Assembly (NCBI RefSeq): GCF_900141705.1
Contig: NZ_FQYM01000013.1
Coordinates: 1-64,000, forward strand
DNA length: 64,000 nucleotides
Direction: 5' to 3'
DNA from: Fibrobacter sp. UWP2
Lineage (GTDB): Bacteria > Fibrobacterota > Fibrobacteria > Fibrobacterales > Fibrobacteraceae
In this document: in pieces, positions 48,641 through 57,807 of the stretch
How the letters are laid out: each line of letters opens with the position of its first letter
How positions within the stretch are numbered: position 1 is the first letter of the stretch
Program-made: the position numbers and the translations under genes
Notes under the pieces: model-generated
What the model was told of the DNA's origin: nothing
Seen by the model: only the letters and a program-made list of their open reading frames with translations
The model's database searches: none

Positions 48641-50571
48641 TAAGTAATGCTAAGATGAATTTGAGTGAGCTCTTGCTTCGTCAGGGCGTCCTGGACGAAG
48701 ACCAGTTGGCTCACGCGATGTCGGAACACAAGCGCACGGGGATGGCGCTGGCCAAGATTCTTGTGCGCCTCGGGATGGTTAGCGAGGATACGCTCACGAG
48801 TATCTTGGGCGTGCAGATGCAGTCCACTACCAAGATGCGCATTGGTGAAATGCTGTTGGCGCAGGGCTACATCAAGCAGGAACAGCTCGAGAAGGCTCTT
48901 GAAACGCAAAAGATCACGGGCAAGCGCCTGGGGCGCACTCTGGTGGAACTGGGCTACATGCCCGAGGACCGACTGATTGAAATTCTCTCTCGCCAGTTCG
49001 AAGTTCCCTATGTGAAGCTGGATAGCTTCAGCATCGATCCCGAAGCCTATACCTACTTGCCCGAAGACTTGTGCAAGGCCTACAAGGTTGTGCCGCTGTT
49101 TGTCTCCAAGACCGAGGACGCCCGCCGCGTGCAGCGCGTGGCGCTGACGCTTGCCATGACGGACCCGACCAACATGCGCGTCATCAACATCGTGAAGTTC
49201 AAGGTCAAGATGGAAGTCGACGTGGTGATGGCTTCCGAAGCCGATGTGCAAAAGGCCATTGAACGTGTGTTCGCAGGTCATGGTCCTGCCGAGGAATCCC
49301 TGGCTGAACTGATTGGTGAGACCAAGGACGGCGAGGAACTCGAGACCGTGGAACGCGGTCAGGGCGGGAATGACGAACCGGAATTGACCGACGAAGAAGG
49401 TCGCGCGGTGGTGAAAATCGTGACGACCCTCATTCACGAGGCCATTGCCCGCCATGCTTCCGATATTCACCTGGAACCGCAAGAGACGTTCCTCAAGCTC
49501 CGCTACCGTATTGACGGTGACCTGCAAGTGCAGCCGCCGATTCCGGCACGCCTTATGCCGCAGATCCTTTCGCGTATCAAGCTACTTTCCAAGATGGATA
49601 TTGCAGAAAAGCGTAAACCTTTGGATGGTCGTTTCACGGTGCGTTACAAAGGCTCCGAGGTGGACCTTCGTGTGAGCTCGTTCCCGATTTCTTTGCGCAA
49701 GCGCGGCGTTTGCGAAAAGATCGTTATGCGTATTTTGGACCCGAATTCGGGTCAGTTCCCGCTCAAGGAGATGGGCTTTGATCCGCGCGTGCTCAAGCAG
49801 TTCATCGATGCAATTAACTTGCCGAACGGCATTATCCTTGTGACCGGTCCGACGGGTTCCGGTAAGTCTACCACGCTTTACGCTTCCATTAGAGAGATTC
49901 TTGACAGTACCATCAACATTTCTACCATGGAGGACCCTGTCGAATTGAACATCGACGGCGTCAACCAGGGGCAGATCAACAATGCGGCCGGGTTTACGTT
50001 TGCCGCGGGCATTCGTGCCTTGCTCCGTCAGGACCCTGACGTCATCATGATCGGTGAAATGCGTGACCAGGAAACTTCGTCAATGGCTATCGAAGCGGCA
50101 TTGACGGGTCACTTGGTCTTTAGTACGCTCCATACCAACGACGCCGCAGGTTCGTTCCCGCGTTTGCTCGAAATGGGCCTGGAACCGTTCCTGGTTTCTA
50201 CCGCCATCAAGGGCATTTTGGCGCAGCGCCTTGTGCGCCGCATTTGCAAGTTCTGCAAGGAGCCTGTCGAAGTCTCGGATTCTTTGCGCGAAGAATTGCA
50301 CCTGTCTCCCGACATGCAGTTCTACCACGGCAAGGGGTGCGAAAAGTGCGATGGCTCGGGCTACAAGGGTCGTTGCGGTATTTACGAGTTCCTCGTGCCG
50401 AACGAATCGGTGCGTAACCTCGTGATCCGCCGTGCCTCGGGCGACGAAATCAAGCGTTGCGCCATGAAGGAGTGCGACATGATTACGCTCCGCATGGACG
50501 GCATCAACAAGGCGTTGCAAGGGCTCACCACGCTGGAACAGGCGGTGGGTGCTTCTGCTGCGGATGATTGA
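48637..50571 (+). CDS. pilB: PilB/GspE-type assembly ATPase
   Basis: A 644-residue secretion/pilus extension ATPase. Two MshEN-like modules at the N-terminus (LSELLLRQGVLDEDQLAHAM and GEMLLAQGYIKQEQLEKAL; often c-di-GMP binding), then the ATPase core with Walker A VTGPTGSGKSTTLYASI, the Asp box ISTMEDPVEL, Walker B QDPDVIMIGEMRDQET, the His box AALTGHLVFSTLHTNDA, and the zinc motif CKFCKEP...GCEKCDGSGYKGR. It could serve the secretin operon at 16-20 kb or a type IV pilus with pilM/pilN at 54.7 kb. ATGA overlap with thiL; a downstream Met at 48655 is an alternative start. Confidence 0.9.
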   Translation: MISNAKMNLSELLLRQGVLDEDQLAHAMSEHKRTGMALAKILVRLGMVSEDTLTSILGVQMQSTTKMRIGEMLLAQGYIKQEQLEKALETQKITGKRLGRTLVELGYMPEDRLIEILSRQFEVPYVKLDSFSIDPEAYTYLPEDLCKAYKVVPLFVSKTEDARRVQRVALTLAMTDPTNMRVINIVKFKVKMEVDVVMASEADVQKAIERVFAGHGPAEESLAELIGETKDGEELETVERGQGGNDEPELTDEEGRAVVKIVTTLIHEAIARHASDIHLEPQETFLKLRYRIDGDLQVQPPIPARLMPQILSRIKLLSKMDIAEKRKPLDGRFTVRYKGSEVDLRVSSFPISLRKRGVCEKIVMRILDPNSGQFPLKEMGFDPRVLKQFIDAINLPNGIILVTGPTGSGKSTTLYASIREILDSTINISTMEDPVELNIDGVNQGQINNAAGFTFAAGIRALLRQDPDVIMIGEMRDQETSSMAIEAALTGHLVFSTLHTNDAAGSFPRLLEMGLEPFLVSTAIKGILAQRLVRRICKFCKEPVEVSDSLREELHLSPDMQFYHGKGCEKCDGSGYKGRCGIYEFLVPNESVRNLVIRRASGDEIKRCAMKECDMITLRMDGINKALQGLTTLEQAVGASAADD

Positions 50572-50657
50572 TTTAATTAGTTTGTTTATACAAAACGAAA
50601 TTGCGAGAGGCGGTTCTTTGAACGGCTTTCTAAAAAAATGTTTTTTGGATTTTGAAA

Positions 50658-53090
50658 ATGGCGAATGTTGTTGATTTTGGCGTGCTTGACAAGGAATTGA
50701 ACCCGGAGCAAGCGGCTGCGGCAAAAAAGATTGAAGGCCCCATGCTCATTTTGGCGGGGGCGGGCTCGGGAAAAACGCGTGCCATTACATACAAGATTGC
50801 CCACTTGGTCTCGTACCACAACGTGGAATCCGACAGGGTCTTGGCGGTGACCTTTACCAACAAGGCTGCCCGCGAAATGAAGGACCGCATTCAAAAGCTG
50901 CTCGGGTGCCGCTTACCCTTTAGCTGGATGGGGACTTTCCACTCGGTTTGCCTCAAGCTACTCAAGCTTTGCCTCTCCAAGGACTTTGTTGTCAAGGCGA
51001 TGGGCGGCACATGGTACAACGCCAACTTCTCGATTTACGACGATGACGACCAAAAACGCTTGCTTCGCGACATTTTGAAGGAAGATTTGGGCGACAACTT
51101 CGAGGCTTCGGAGGTCAAAAAACTCCATGGCGCCATTTCGCGCTACAAGAATACGGTGCTGTACGAGGGCGGATCCCCCAAGCTGCAAACGCCCGACGTG
51201 GCGTTGGCACGCGCCGAGTTCGCCGACGAAGAAAAACGCGCCCGCTATTACAGCGAATACCAAAAGCGCCTGCAGGAATCCAACGCCATGGACTTCGATG
51301 ACTTGCTCCTCAATACGGTGCTCATGCTGCAGAAAGTGCCGACCTTGGCTAAACAATTGGCGGAGCGTTTCCAGTACGTGGTGGTGGACGAGTACCAAGA
51401 CACCAACGACGTGCAGTACGAACTTTTGAAGCTGTTGATTAACGAGGATCGCAACGTGACGGTGGTGGGCGACGATGACCAGAGCATTTACGGCTGGCGC
51501 GGCGCGAACATCAAGATTATCCGTAACTTCCATCGGGACTTTGCACCAGTGACCATCGTGAAACTCGAACGCAACTACCGCTCCACGAGCAACATTGTGA
51601 AGGGCGCGGGCTCCGTGATTGCCCATAATATTCGCCCAGCTGAGATGGAGAAGAAGGTGTTTTCGAAGGAGGAGGCTGGCGACCCCATCCGTGTGCGCCA
51701 TTTGCTGGACGATCGCAGCGAGGCGCAGCAGATAGCGAACCTGATTTCGGTGGCGGGACCCGAGATGTACTCGAAGACTGCCATTTTTTACCGCACCAAC
51801 GCCCAATCCCGTGTGATTGAAAAGGCGTTGAACGACAACCGCATCCCGTCGGTGATTTTCGGTGGTACCCGCTTTTGGGACCGCAAAGAGATCAAGGACA
51901 TTTTGGGCTACCTACGCCTGCTCTCAAACGAGAAGGATGATGCGGCCCACCTGCGCGTGATTAACACGCCGCCGCGTGCTATTGGCAAGACCACCGTCGA
52001 GACTATTTTGGAACGCGTCCGCAACGGCGAAGGGACTTTTTGGCAGGTGCTTGTGGCCGAGGCCAACGGCGAAGGCCGTGCTGCCCCCAAGCTCAAGGGC
52101 TTTACCGCCATGGTGCAGGGCTGGAAGGATTTGCTCGCGGCGGGGGAGACTCCGCTCCCGATTTTGGCCGAGCGCATTATTAACGAGACCGGCTATCAGG
52201 ACTTTTTGCGCAAAGAAGACGAAGCGACCGCGGACGAACGCATCGCGAACTTGGACGAAATGGTGAACGCCATTCGCGAATTTGACGAAGAGCACCCCGG
52301 TGCGACTTTGGAAGAGTTTTTGCAGGACATTTCGCTTTTGACCGACGGCGACAAGAAGGTGGACACCTCCAAGGGCATGGTGACGCTCATGACCATCCAC
52401 ATGGCGAAGGGCCTCGAGTTCAACACGGTTCACATTGCCGGCTGCGACGAGGAAATTTTCCCGCTGGTGCGCGGAACCGCCTTTGCCGCCGACAAGGAAA
52501 TGCGCGAGCAGATGGAGGAGGAACGTCGCCTGTTTTACGTAGGCTGCACCCGCGCCGAAAAAAAACTTTATCTGTACCATGCGGAACGCCGCTTTTTCCA
52601 AGGGACCATCCGTCCCTTTGCCCCGTCCAGGTTCCTCAAGGAACTGGACCCGTCGGTGGTGGAGTTCACCCCGTGCGTAGACGACCGCCCTGCATTTGGT
52701 TACGGCTCCAATGCGGGCTCGGGCTACGGCAACGGCCCCATCCGTTACCATTCGGCTCCGGTGGGGCAGTTCTCCCGACCCAGCTCGGGTTCGCGCCCGG
52801 CCATGCCGCACTCGGTCCCAGCTTCTATCCGCAAAAACGACCAGCGCATTGTGTACAGGAACCCCATCAAGGTCAAGCCGCCGGTGCCTTCGGGCCCGCG
52901 TGTGGTCTACGACGAGTACAGCGAGAACCCGTACCGCCCGGGAGTGCGTGTGCGCCATTTTAAGTACGGCGTCGGCACCATTGTGCGCTGCACCGGCAGC
53001 GGCGAAAATGCCCGCGTGGACGTGCGTTTTAACGGCGATGGCACCGTGAGGACGATTATTTTGAAGTACGCCGCCTTGGAAGTTCTGTAG
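50658..53090 (+). CDS. pcrA: UvrD/PcrA-type DNA helicase
   Basis: An 810-residue superfamily 1A 3'-5' helicase for DNA repair and replication restart. Visible motifs: ELNPEQAAAAKKIEG (Q motif), Walker A LAGAGSGKTRAITYK, TFTNKAAREMKDRI, VVVDEYQDTNDVQYELLK, GDDDQSIYGWRGA, KLERNYRSTSNI, VTLMTIHMAKGLEFNTVHIAG and EERRLFYVGCTRAEKKLYL. The ~110-residue C-terminal tail is Pro/Gly/Ser-rich, then ends with a PcrA/UvrD-like Tudor module (FKYGVGTIVRCTGSGENARVDVRFNGDG). ATG 50658 is preferred over TTG 50652. UvrD and Rep are possible alternative names. Confidence 0.93.
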   Translation: MANVVDFGVLDKELNPEQAAAAKKIEGPMLILAGAGSGKTRAITYKIAHLVSYHNVESDRVLAVTFTNKAAREMKDRIQKLLGCRLPFSWMGTFHSVCLKLLKLCLSKDFVVKAMGGTWYNANFSIYDDDDQKRLLRDILKEDLGDNFEASEVKKLHGAISRYKNTVLYEGGSPKLQTPDVALARAEFADEEKRARYYSEYQKRLQESNAMDFDDLLLNTVLMLQKVPTLAKQLAERFQYVVVDEYQDTNDVQYELLKLLINEDRNVTVVGDDDQSIYGWRGANIKIIRNFHRDFAPVTIVKLERNYRSTSNIVKGAGSVIAHNIRPAEMEKKVFSKEEAGDPIRVRHLLDDRSEAQQIANLISVAGPEMYSKTAIFYRTNAQSRVIEKALNDNRIPSVIFGGTRFWDRKEIKDILGYLRLLSNEKDDAAHLRVINTPPRAIGKTTVETILERVRNGEGTFWQVLVAEANGEGRAAPKLKGFTAMVQGWKDLLAAGETPLPILAERIINETGYQDFLRKEDEATADERIANLDEMVNAIREFDEEHPGATLEEFLQDISLLTDGDKKVDTSKGMVTLMTIHMAKGLEFNTVHIAGCDEEIFPLVRGTAFAADKEMREQMEEERRLFYVGCTRAEKKLYLYHAERRFFQGTIRPFAPSRFLKELDPSVVEFTPCVDDRPAFGYGSNAGSGYGNGPIRYHSAPVGQFSRPSSGSRPAMPHSVPASIRKNDQRIVYRNPIKVKPPVPSGPRVVYDEYSENPYRPGVRVRHFKYGVGTIVRCTGSGENARVDVRFNGDGTVRTIILKYAALEVL

Positions 53091-53152
53091 AGAACTTATA
53101 TTGTTAATTGTTCATTATTTTATTATTTTATAGCGGTAAAATTGAGGTTTTT

Positions 53153-53440
53153 ATGCTTGAACGTGAAGAAGTCTTGAAATTGGCGAAGCTTTCCAGGCTC
53201 GAAGTCGCCGAGGGCGATATCGATTCCGTGAAGGGACACTTGGACAAGATGCTGAACCATTTGGAAGCCTTGAAGGCTCTTGACCTTTCGAACGTGGAAC
53301 CGATGACCGCCGTCGAGAACGGTGCCACCATCCTCCGCGAAGACGTGCCTGTGCAGGGATTCTCCCTGGACCAGGCCTTTGCCAACGCCCCGGCTGTAGA
53401 GAACGACCATTTCGCCATTCCCAAGGTGATTGGCGGTTAG
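53153..53440 (+). CDS. gatC: Glutamyl/aspartyl-tRNA amidotransferase subunit C
   Basis: GatC stabilises the GatCAB complex that amidates misacylated Glu-tRNAGln or Asp-tRNAAsn. The 95-residue protein has the family pattern EEVLKLAKLSRLEV, LDKMLNHLEALKALDLSNVEPM and ILREDVP. gatA and gatB are not adjacent. ATG 53153 gives the standard N-terminus; the earlier TTG would add unrelated residues. TATATT lies upstream at 53099. Confidence 0.93.
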   Translation: MLEREEVLKLAKLSRLEVAEGDIDSVKGHLDKMLNHLEALKALDLSNVEPMTAVENGATILREDVPVQGFSLDQAFANAPAVENDHFAIPKVIGG

Positions 53441-53453
53441 TTCGCTACGCGCC

Positions 53454-54167
53454 ATGGCCGCAGTCCACTGCATTGTTCCGGCCCGCATGGGGTCTTCTCG
53501 CTTTCCGGGGAAGCCCCTTTTTAAATTGGCAGGCAAAGAGATGATTGTGCGCACTCTGGAGCGGGCTCAGCTCGCGGAGTGCTTTGGGCGCATTGTGTGT
53601 GCGACCGACAGCGAAGAAATTGCCGAGGTCGTGTCGAGGGCTGGTTTTGAATTCATTTTGACGGGCCCCGCCGCGACGGGTTCCGACCGAGTGGCCGAGG
53701 CGGCCCGTGCCTTGGACCTGGACCTGGTGGTGAACTTGCAGGGCGACGAGCCGCTGGTGGAACCCTCGGTGCTGAGCGACGTGGCCGAGGACCTGGCCGC
53801 CCACCCCGATTGCTGGGTGACGGTCGCCTGCCCGCTCGACCCCGCCGAGTGCGCCCTCAAGACGGTGGTGAAGGTCCGTGTGCAAAGTGGGCTCGCTGTG
53901 GACTTTACCCGCGAGGTGGCTTTGGAGGAAGCCCCGCGCTGGTTCCAGCATCAAGGGATTTACGCCTACTCCAGGCGCTCCCGCGATGAGTTTTCCTCCT
54001 TGCCGCAGAACGCGGTTGAACTGGAACGCTCGCTAGAGCAGATGCGCATTTTGGGCAGGTGCCCGATACGCATTGTGCAGAGCCGGTTCCCGAGCATTTC
54101 TGTGGACGTGCCTTCGGACGCCCAGGCGGTGGAGGCCTTGATTACAGAACGTAAGTCCAGGAGATAG
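53454..54167 (+). CDS. kdsB: CMP-KDO synthetase
   Basis: KdsB activates 3-deoxy-D-manno-octulosonate with CTP for lipopolysaccharide inner-core synthesis, confirming a Gram-negative envelope. The 237-residue protein opens HCIVPARMGSSRFPGKPLFKLAGKEM, with FILTGPAATGSDRVAEAA, VNLQGDEPLVEPSVL and WFQHQGIYAYSR. The ATG at 53454 is 13 bases after gatC; the in-frame TTG upstream overlaps gatC and is less likely. Confidence 0.94.
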   Translation: MAAVHCIVPARMGSSRFPGKPLFKLAGKEMIVRTLERAQLAECFGRIVCATDSEEIAEVVSRAGFEFILTGPAATGSDRVAEAARALDLDLVVNLQGDEPLVEPSVLSDVAEDLAAHPDCWVTVACPLDPAECALKTVVKVRVQSGLAVDFTREVALEEAPRWFQHQGIYAYSRRSRDEFSSLPQNAVELERSLEQMRILGRCPIRIVQSRFPSISVDVPSDAQAVEALITERKSRR

Positions 54168-54241
54168 CGAAATGCTGAACCTGTTTAACGCAAGGCTTGC
54201 TTCGAGTATGCTACATTCGGTATCCAATAAGGTGGTGCCGG

Positions 54242-54700
54242 ATGAATGCTGCTGAGAAGAACGTGTTGCACATTGCCCTCGCCCTGTTCGTGGTGGGGCT
54301 TGTCGTGAGAATCCTTCCGTGGGGAATCCCTGCCATAGAGCAGCAGGACGACCCCGTGAAGCTGGAGTACTGGAACGCGAAGGTGGAGCCTCTGCCCGAC
54401 TCCCTGTCGGTTACAGATAAATTAAATTCTGCGCTAGCGGAATCGCCGAGGGCGGATGCCCACCCGAGACCCCAAAAACAAAAAAAATCAAAGAAAATAG
54501 TCCACTTGCCCATCAAAATCAATTCCGCCGGGTTGGACGAAATTTGCGCCCTTAAGGGGGTCGGTCCCAAGCTCGCCGCGAAGATAATTGCCTTTCGCGA
54601 GCAAAATGGACCCTTTTTGACCCCTCAGGACCTGCAAAAAGTGCCCGGAATTGGCAAGAAAAAGCTGGAGGGTATACTACAGGGCGTAATTTTTGATTAG
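54242..54700 (+). CDS. ComEA-like helix-hairpin-helix protein
   Basis: A 152-residue protein with an N-terminal membrane anchor (VLHIALALFVVGLVVRIL), a Lys/Ser-rich linker, and a ComEA-type DNA-binding region: IKINSAGLDEICALKGVGPKLAAKIIAFREQNGPFLTPQDLQ, VPGIGKKKLEGI. ComEA binds DNA during natural transformation. The neighbouring pilM and pilN genes and pilB make a competence-pilus link plausible, although ComEC is not in the window. Start ATG 54242 follows AAGGTGG. Confidence 0.8.
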   Translation: MNAAEKNVLHIALALFVVGLVVRILPWGIPAIEQQDDPVKLEYWNAKVEPLPDSLSVTDKLNSALAESPRADAHPRPQKQKKSKKIVHLPIKINSAGLDEICALKGVGPKLAAKIIAFREQNGPFLTPQDLQKVPGIGKKKLEGILQGVIFD

Positions 54701-54736
54701 TTTTAGGGAGTACAACTTTCATAAGTCGTTGAGTAT

Positions 54737-55651
54737 ATGAGTGATACGAAGATTTACCTGGGTATTGAAGTTGGCGATGCTTCCCTGAAAGTCGCCCTCT
54801 TGGAGTCCGCCGAAAAGCGCGTTCTCAAGACCGCTGTTCTGGAAACGGAAACCAGCCCCATTGATGACATCTACACGTTCGAAACGGTCCTCCAGGGGTG
54901 GATGGAAGCCAACCAAATTGAGAGCGTCGAATCCATTTCGGTGGCGATTCCCGCGTTCCGCTCCATTATTCGCCAGGTCTACGTGCCTGCCGAAGCCGCA
55001 GAGCACCTGGACGACTACCTCCGCTGGTACCTCGGCCTCATTACCAATGCCGAGAAGGACGCCTACGTGCTCGACTACAAGGTGTTGAGAGGCGAACCCT
55101 CGGTTGGACTCACCGTACTCCTTATCGCGGTCCGGCGCCAGTGGGTGGATGCCCTCCGTAAAGGCTTCCGCGCCAAGGCTTTGGCCCCGAAGGCTATGGA
55201 AGTGGATGTGCTCTCGCTTTTGAATTTGATGGATGTTGCCGAAAACATCAAGAATTTGCAGTGTGTCATCAAGGCCGACTACATGGGCGTGACCTTGATG
55301 TGGCTCTCCAAGGACAACCTGCAGGGGCTCCGTTGCGTGTCGACGCTCCCGCTGGTGAACAAGTCCCGCGAGGAGGCCTACGACATTCTTGCCGCCGAGG
55401 TGATGAACCAGATTAACCTCGCCAAGGAAGAAAACGCCGCGTTGGATATTCACCAGGTCAACATTTGCGGTGAACTGGCCATGGACCCGCTGTTCGTGGA
55501 AGACCTCCGCAAGCGTTGCCCCGACTACCAGTTGATTTTGATGGACTCGTTCTCTAACTTGAGGCTCCCGGTCGAAGAAACGGATTCCGCCGCCGTGCTG
55601 TGCTGCGCTGGCGCCATCGGGACTGCCTTGAATGTGATGGAGGGTGTATGA
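54737..55651 (+). CDS. pilM: PilM-like pilus assembly protein
   Basis: A 304-residue actin/FtsA-fold protein expected at the cytoplasmic side of the type IV pilus alignment complex. The opening YLGIEVGDASLKVALLES is the ATP-binding phosphate-1 loop, and VESISVAIPAFRSIIRQV, ALAPKAMEVDVLSLLNLM and ELAMDPLFVEDLRKRCP match PilM-type order. It overlaps the next gene by ATGA. Confidence 0.75.
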   Translation: MSDTKIYLGIEVGDASLKVALLESAEKRVLKTAVLETETSPIDDIYTFETVLQGWMEANQIESVESISVAIPAFRSIIRQVYVPAEAAEHLDDYLRWYLGLITNAEKDAYVLDYKVLRGEPSVGLTVLLIAVRRQWVDALRKGFRAKALAPKAMEVDVLSLLNLMDVAENIKNLQCVIKADYMGVTLMWLSKDNLQGLRCVSTLPLVNKSREEAYDILAAEVMNQINLAKEENAALDIHQVNICGELAMDPLFVEDLRKRCPDYQLILMDSFSNLRLPVEETDSAAVLCCAGAIGTALNVMEGV

Positions 55652-56664
55652 TTCATTTGAATTTGATTGATGCCGCCGAGCGCGAATCACTTATGGACAA
55701 CTTGAACCCGGTCCATGTGACCGACGTTGCCGCGCAGGTCAAAACCTCCAAGAAAAAGACCTTGACGGTTTTGCTTGCCATTTTGTTCCTGTTTGTTGCC
55801 TTTAGCTGCTTCATTAGCGTGAGCGGCGTTCCCAAGCCGCTGCAGGGTATTTTGCCCGGTCCTTACCTTGAACTGATTGGTGCCGAAGACCCGAGCCGCG
55901 CAGCCTTGACCTTGGGGTCTGGTCAGATGACCTCCGCCGGTGGTTCGCTCGCCGCGCAGGCTGCTGCCGCCGAGGCCGCCATTAAGCAGCGCGAAGTGCT
56001 CTCGGTCAAGCAGGTGGTGGGCGAGGTGAATCCGTCCGTCTTGTTCAACAACAAGCGTACCGACTTCACCCAGTTCTTGCCGATGGAAAAGATTTCGTTC
56101 CAGCGTGCGGCGTTGGCGCAGTTCATGACCTTCCTCAACACGGCAACGCCCGACGACATCGGTTTTTCGGATTGCTCGTTCCAGTCGCCGAACTTCTACT
56201 ACGTGCGAGGTGTGGCGACCAAGCCTACGTCGCAGCGCAGCTTCTTGGAACGTCTCAAGACGGTAAGCGGCGAATTCAAAACGCCGCCGATTCCCGAGAA
56301 CGCCCCGGCTACCGACATTACTGCATTCGGCGTGTTCAACATTACGAACGTCAACCTGAATGCCGTGACCAAGTTTGTGACCGCCGCCGAGCAGGCCGAC
56401 GAAGTCAAGGCCTTCAAGACCTTGGCGAGTACGAATAAAGTAGTGTTCAATGGTTTGGACAAACCCTCCATCGAAGACTTCGGCGTTTACAAACGCTACA
56501 CCTACCAGTTGACGACGACGAATGATTATCCCGAATTGCAGACGCTCTTTGTCGCCCTTGCCGAGTCCCCGATTCGCATGGCCGTGCAAAAGATCGACAT
56601 GAAGTTCGCCAAGAAGAACAGCATGCAGTCTGCCATTCGTCTCGAAATGTTCGTCGTTCCGTAA
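55648..56664 (+). CDS. PilN-like pilus assembly protein
   Basis: A 338-residue single-pass protein whose short cytoplasmic head MIHLNLIDAAERESL resembles the PilM-binding INLLP-like motif of PilN. One membrane helix follows (TLTVLLAILFLFVAFSCF, about 38-55), then a large periplasmic domain. It is longer than typical PilN (~200), so it may include PilO-like functions. Translationally coupled to pilM; rsmD begins 1 base after the stop. Confidence 0.65.
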   Translation: MIHLNLIDAAERESLMDNLNPVHVTDVAAQVKTSKKKTLTVLLAILFLFVAFSCFISVSGVPKPLQGILPGPYLELIGAEDPSRAALTLGSGQMTSAGGSLAAQAAAAEAAIKQREVLSVKQVVGEVNPSVLFNNKRTDFTQFLPMEKISFQRAALAQFMTFLNTATPDDIGFSDCSFQSPNFYYVRGVATKPTSQRSFLERLKTVSGEFKTPPIPENAPATDITAFGVFNITNVNLNAVTKFVTAAEQADEVKAFKTLASTNKVVFNGLDKPSIEDFGVYKRYTYQLTTTNDYPELQTLFVALAESPIRMAVQKIDMKFAKKNSMQSAIRLEMFVVP

Positions 56665-56665
56665 A

Positions 56666-57229
56666 ATGCCTATCCGCGTCACGGGAGGCGCTCTCCGTGG
56701 GCGCCAGGTGCAGTCCCCGCCAACAATGAAAACGAGACCTACGGGTTCTAGGACCCGTGAGGCGTTGTTCAATATTTTGCAGGGCGTGGAGAACTTTCGT
56801 GTGCTGGACTTGTTCGCGGGCTCCGGCATTATGGGCATTGAGGCGTTGAGCCGCGGGGCGGCGAACGTGACTGCTGTTGAGAATGCGCATTCGCAGGCGC
56901 GCTTGATTTACATGGCATACAAGTCGCTCGACTTGACGAATAAACTTACTTTGTTAGAAAAAAACGCCCTCACGTTGGAAAAAGAATCGCTCTGTGCCGA
57001 CGAGGGCTTTGACCTCATTTACGCCGACCCTCCGTTCAAGGACATGGAATACCCGGATTTGCGCAAGTACATTGGGTGGTTGAATCCCGGGGGCGTCGCC
57101 GTGTTCGAAGCCCCGAGCCGAAGCATTCCTGCGTGGGCCAAGGCCGACGAGGCTGAGGGCAAAACGGATATCCGCAAGTACGGCGAATCTTCGCTAGTGA
57201 TTTACAGAGCGCCTTCGGCGCAGTTTTAA
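56666..57229 (+). CDS. rsmD: 16S rRNA (guanine966-N2)-methyltransferase
   Basis: RsmD methylates G966 of 16S rRNA. The 187-residue protein has RITGG-like RVTGGALRGRQVQSP, RPTGSRTREALFNILQ, SAM-binding LDLFAGSGIMGIEALSRGA and catalytic YADPPF. The final codons (RAPSAQF) are encoded by the palindromic repeat at 57208-57223, so the C-terminus may have been extended by repeat insertion. Confidence 0.94.
   Translation: MPIRVTGGALRGRQVQSPPTMKTRPTGSRTREALFNILQGVENFRVLDLFAGSGIMGIEALSRGAANVTAVENAHSQARLIYMAYKSLDLTNKLTLLEKNALTLEKESLCADEGFDLIYADPPFKDMEYPDLRKYIGWLNPGGVAVFEAPSRSIPAWAKADEAEGKTDIRKYGESSLVIYRAPSAQF
57208..57223. repeat. Triloop palindrome at the rsmD 3' end
   Basis: AGCGCCTTCGGCGCAG; exact reverse complement of the word at 42569-42584. 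It lies within the last rsmD codons. Confidence 0.65.
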
Positions 57230-57288
57230 GTTGCCGGTTCCGAGCTACCAGAATATTCTCTATTAACTAGTAATTAGTAACTATTAAC

Positions 57289-57294
57289 TATATT
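57289..57294 (+). promoter_or_regulatory. -10 hexamer for leaderless coaD
   Basis: TATATT followed by TATAGC and the ATG at 57301; no SD sequence. Confidence 0.5.
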
Positions 57295-57300
57295 TATAGC

Positions 57301-57807
57301 ATGAAAAAGATTGCTGTATTCGCCGGTTCCTTTGACCCGTTCACTTTGGGCCACTTGGATGTCGTGAAGCGCGCCTCGGCCTTGTTCGACACGCTTTGGA
57401 TTGTGGTCGCGCAGAATGCAAATAAAAAGAATCTGTTTGACTGCGTTACCCGTGCCAAGATGGCAAAGAAGGCTGTTGCGGGATTAAAGAACGTGAAGGT
57501 CGCCGTACACGAGGGGTTGACGGTCGACTTTATGAAGTCTGTGGGTGCCGATTTTTTGGTGCGCGGGATTCGCGGGGCTTGTGACCTGGATTTTGAACAG
57601 AGCGTTGCCTGGAACAACAAAACCCTTTGCTCTAGTGCCGAGACGGTGCTTTTGCTGAGCGCCTCGGAACACCTGGCCGTTAGCAGCAGCGTGGTGCGTG
57701 AACTGCTTTTGTGCGGTGAATCGCTTGCGGCAAAAAAGAAGACCCTTGCGAAGTTTGTGCCCTCGAATATTTTGAATGAACTTTTAACCGAATTCGGAAA
57801 AATCTGA
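57301..57807 (+). CDS. coaD: Phosphopantetheine adenylyltransferase
   Basis: CoaD performs the penultimate step of coenzyme A synthesis. The 168-residue protein begins AVFAGSFDPFTLGHLDVVKRA, containing the (T/H)xGH nucleotidyltransferase motif, and has FLVRGIRGACDLDFEQSVAWNN and SSSVVRELL. It heads a run with the rhomboid and PfkB genes (TGATG and TAATG overlaps). Start is probably leaderless. Confidence 0.96.
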   Translation: MKKIAVFAGSFDPFTLGHLDVVKRASALFDTLWIVVAQNANKKNLFDCVTRAKMAKKAVAGLKNVKVAVHEGLTVDFMKSVGADFLVRGIRGACDLDFEQSVAWNNKTLCSSAETVLLLSASEHLAVSSSVVRELLLCGESLAAKKKTLAKFVPSNILNELLTEFGKI

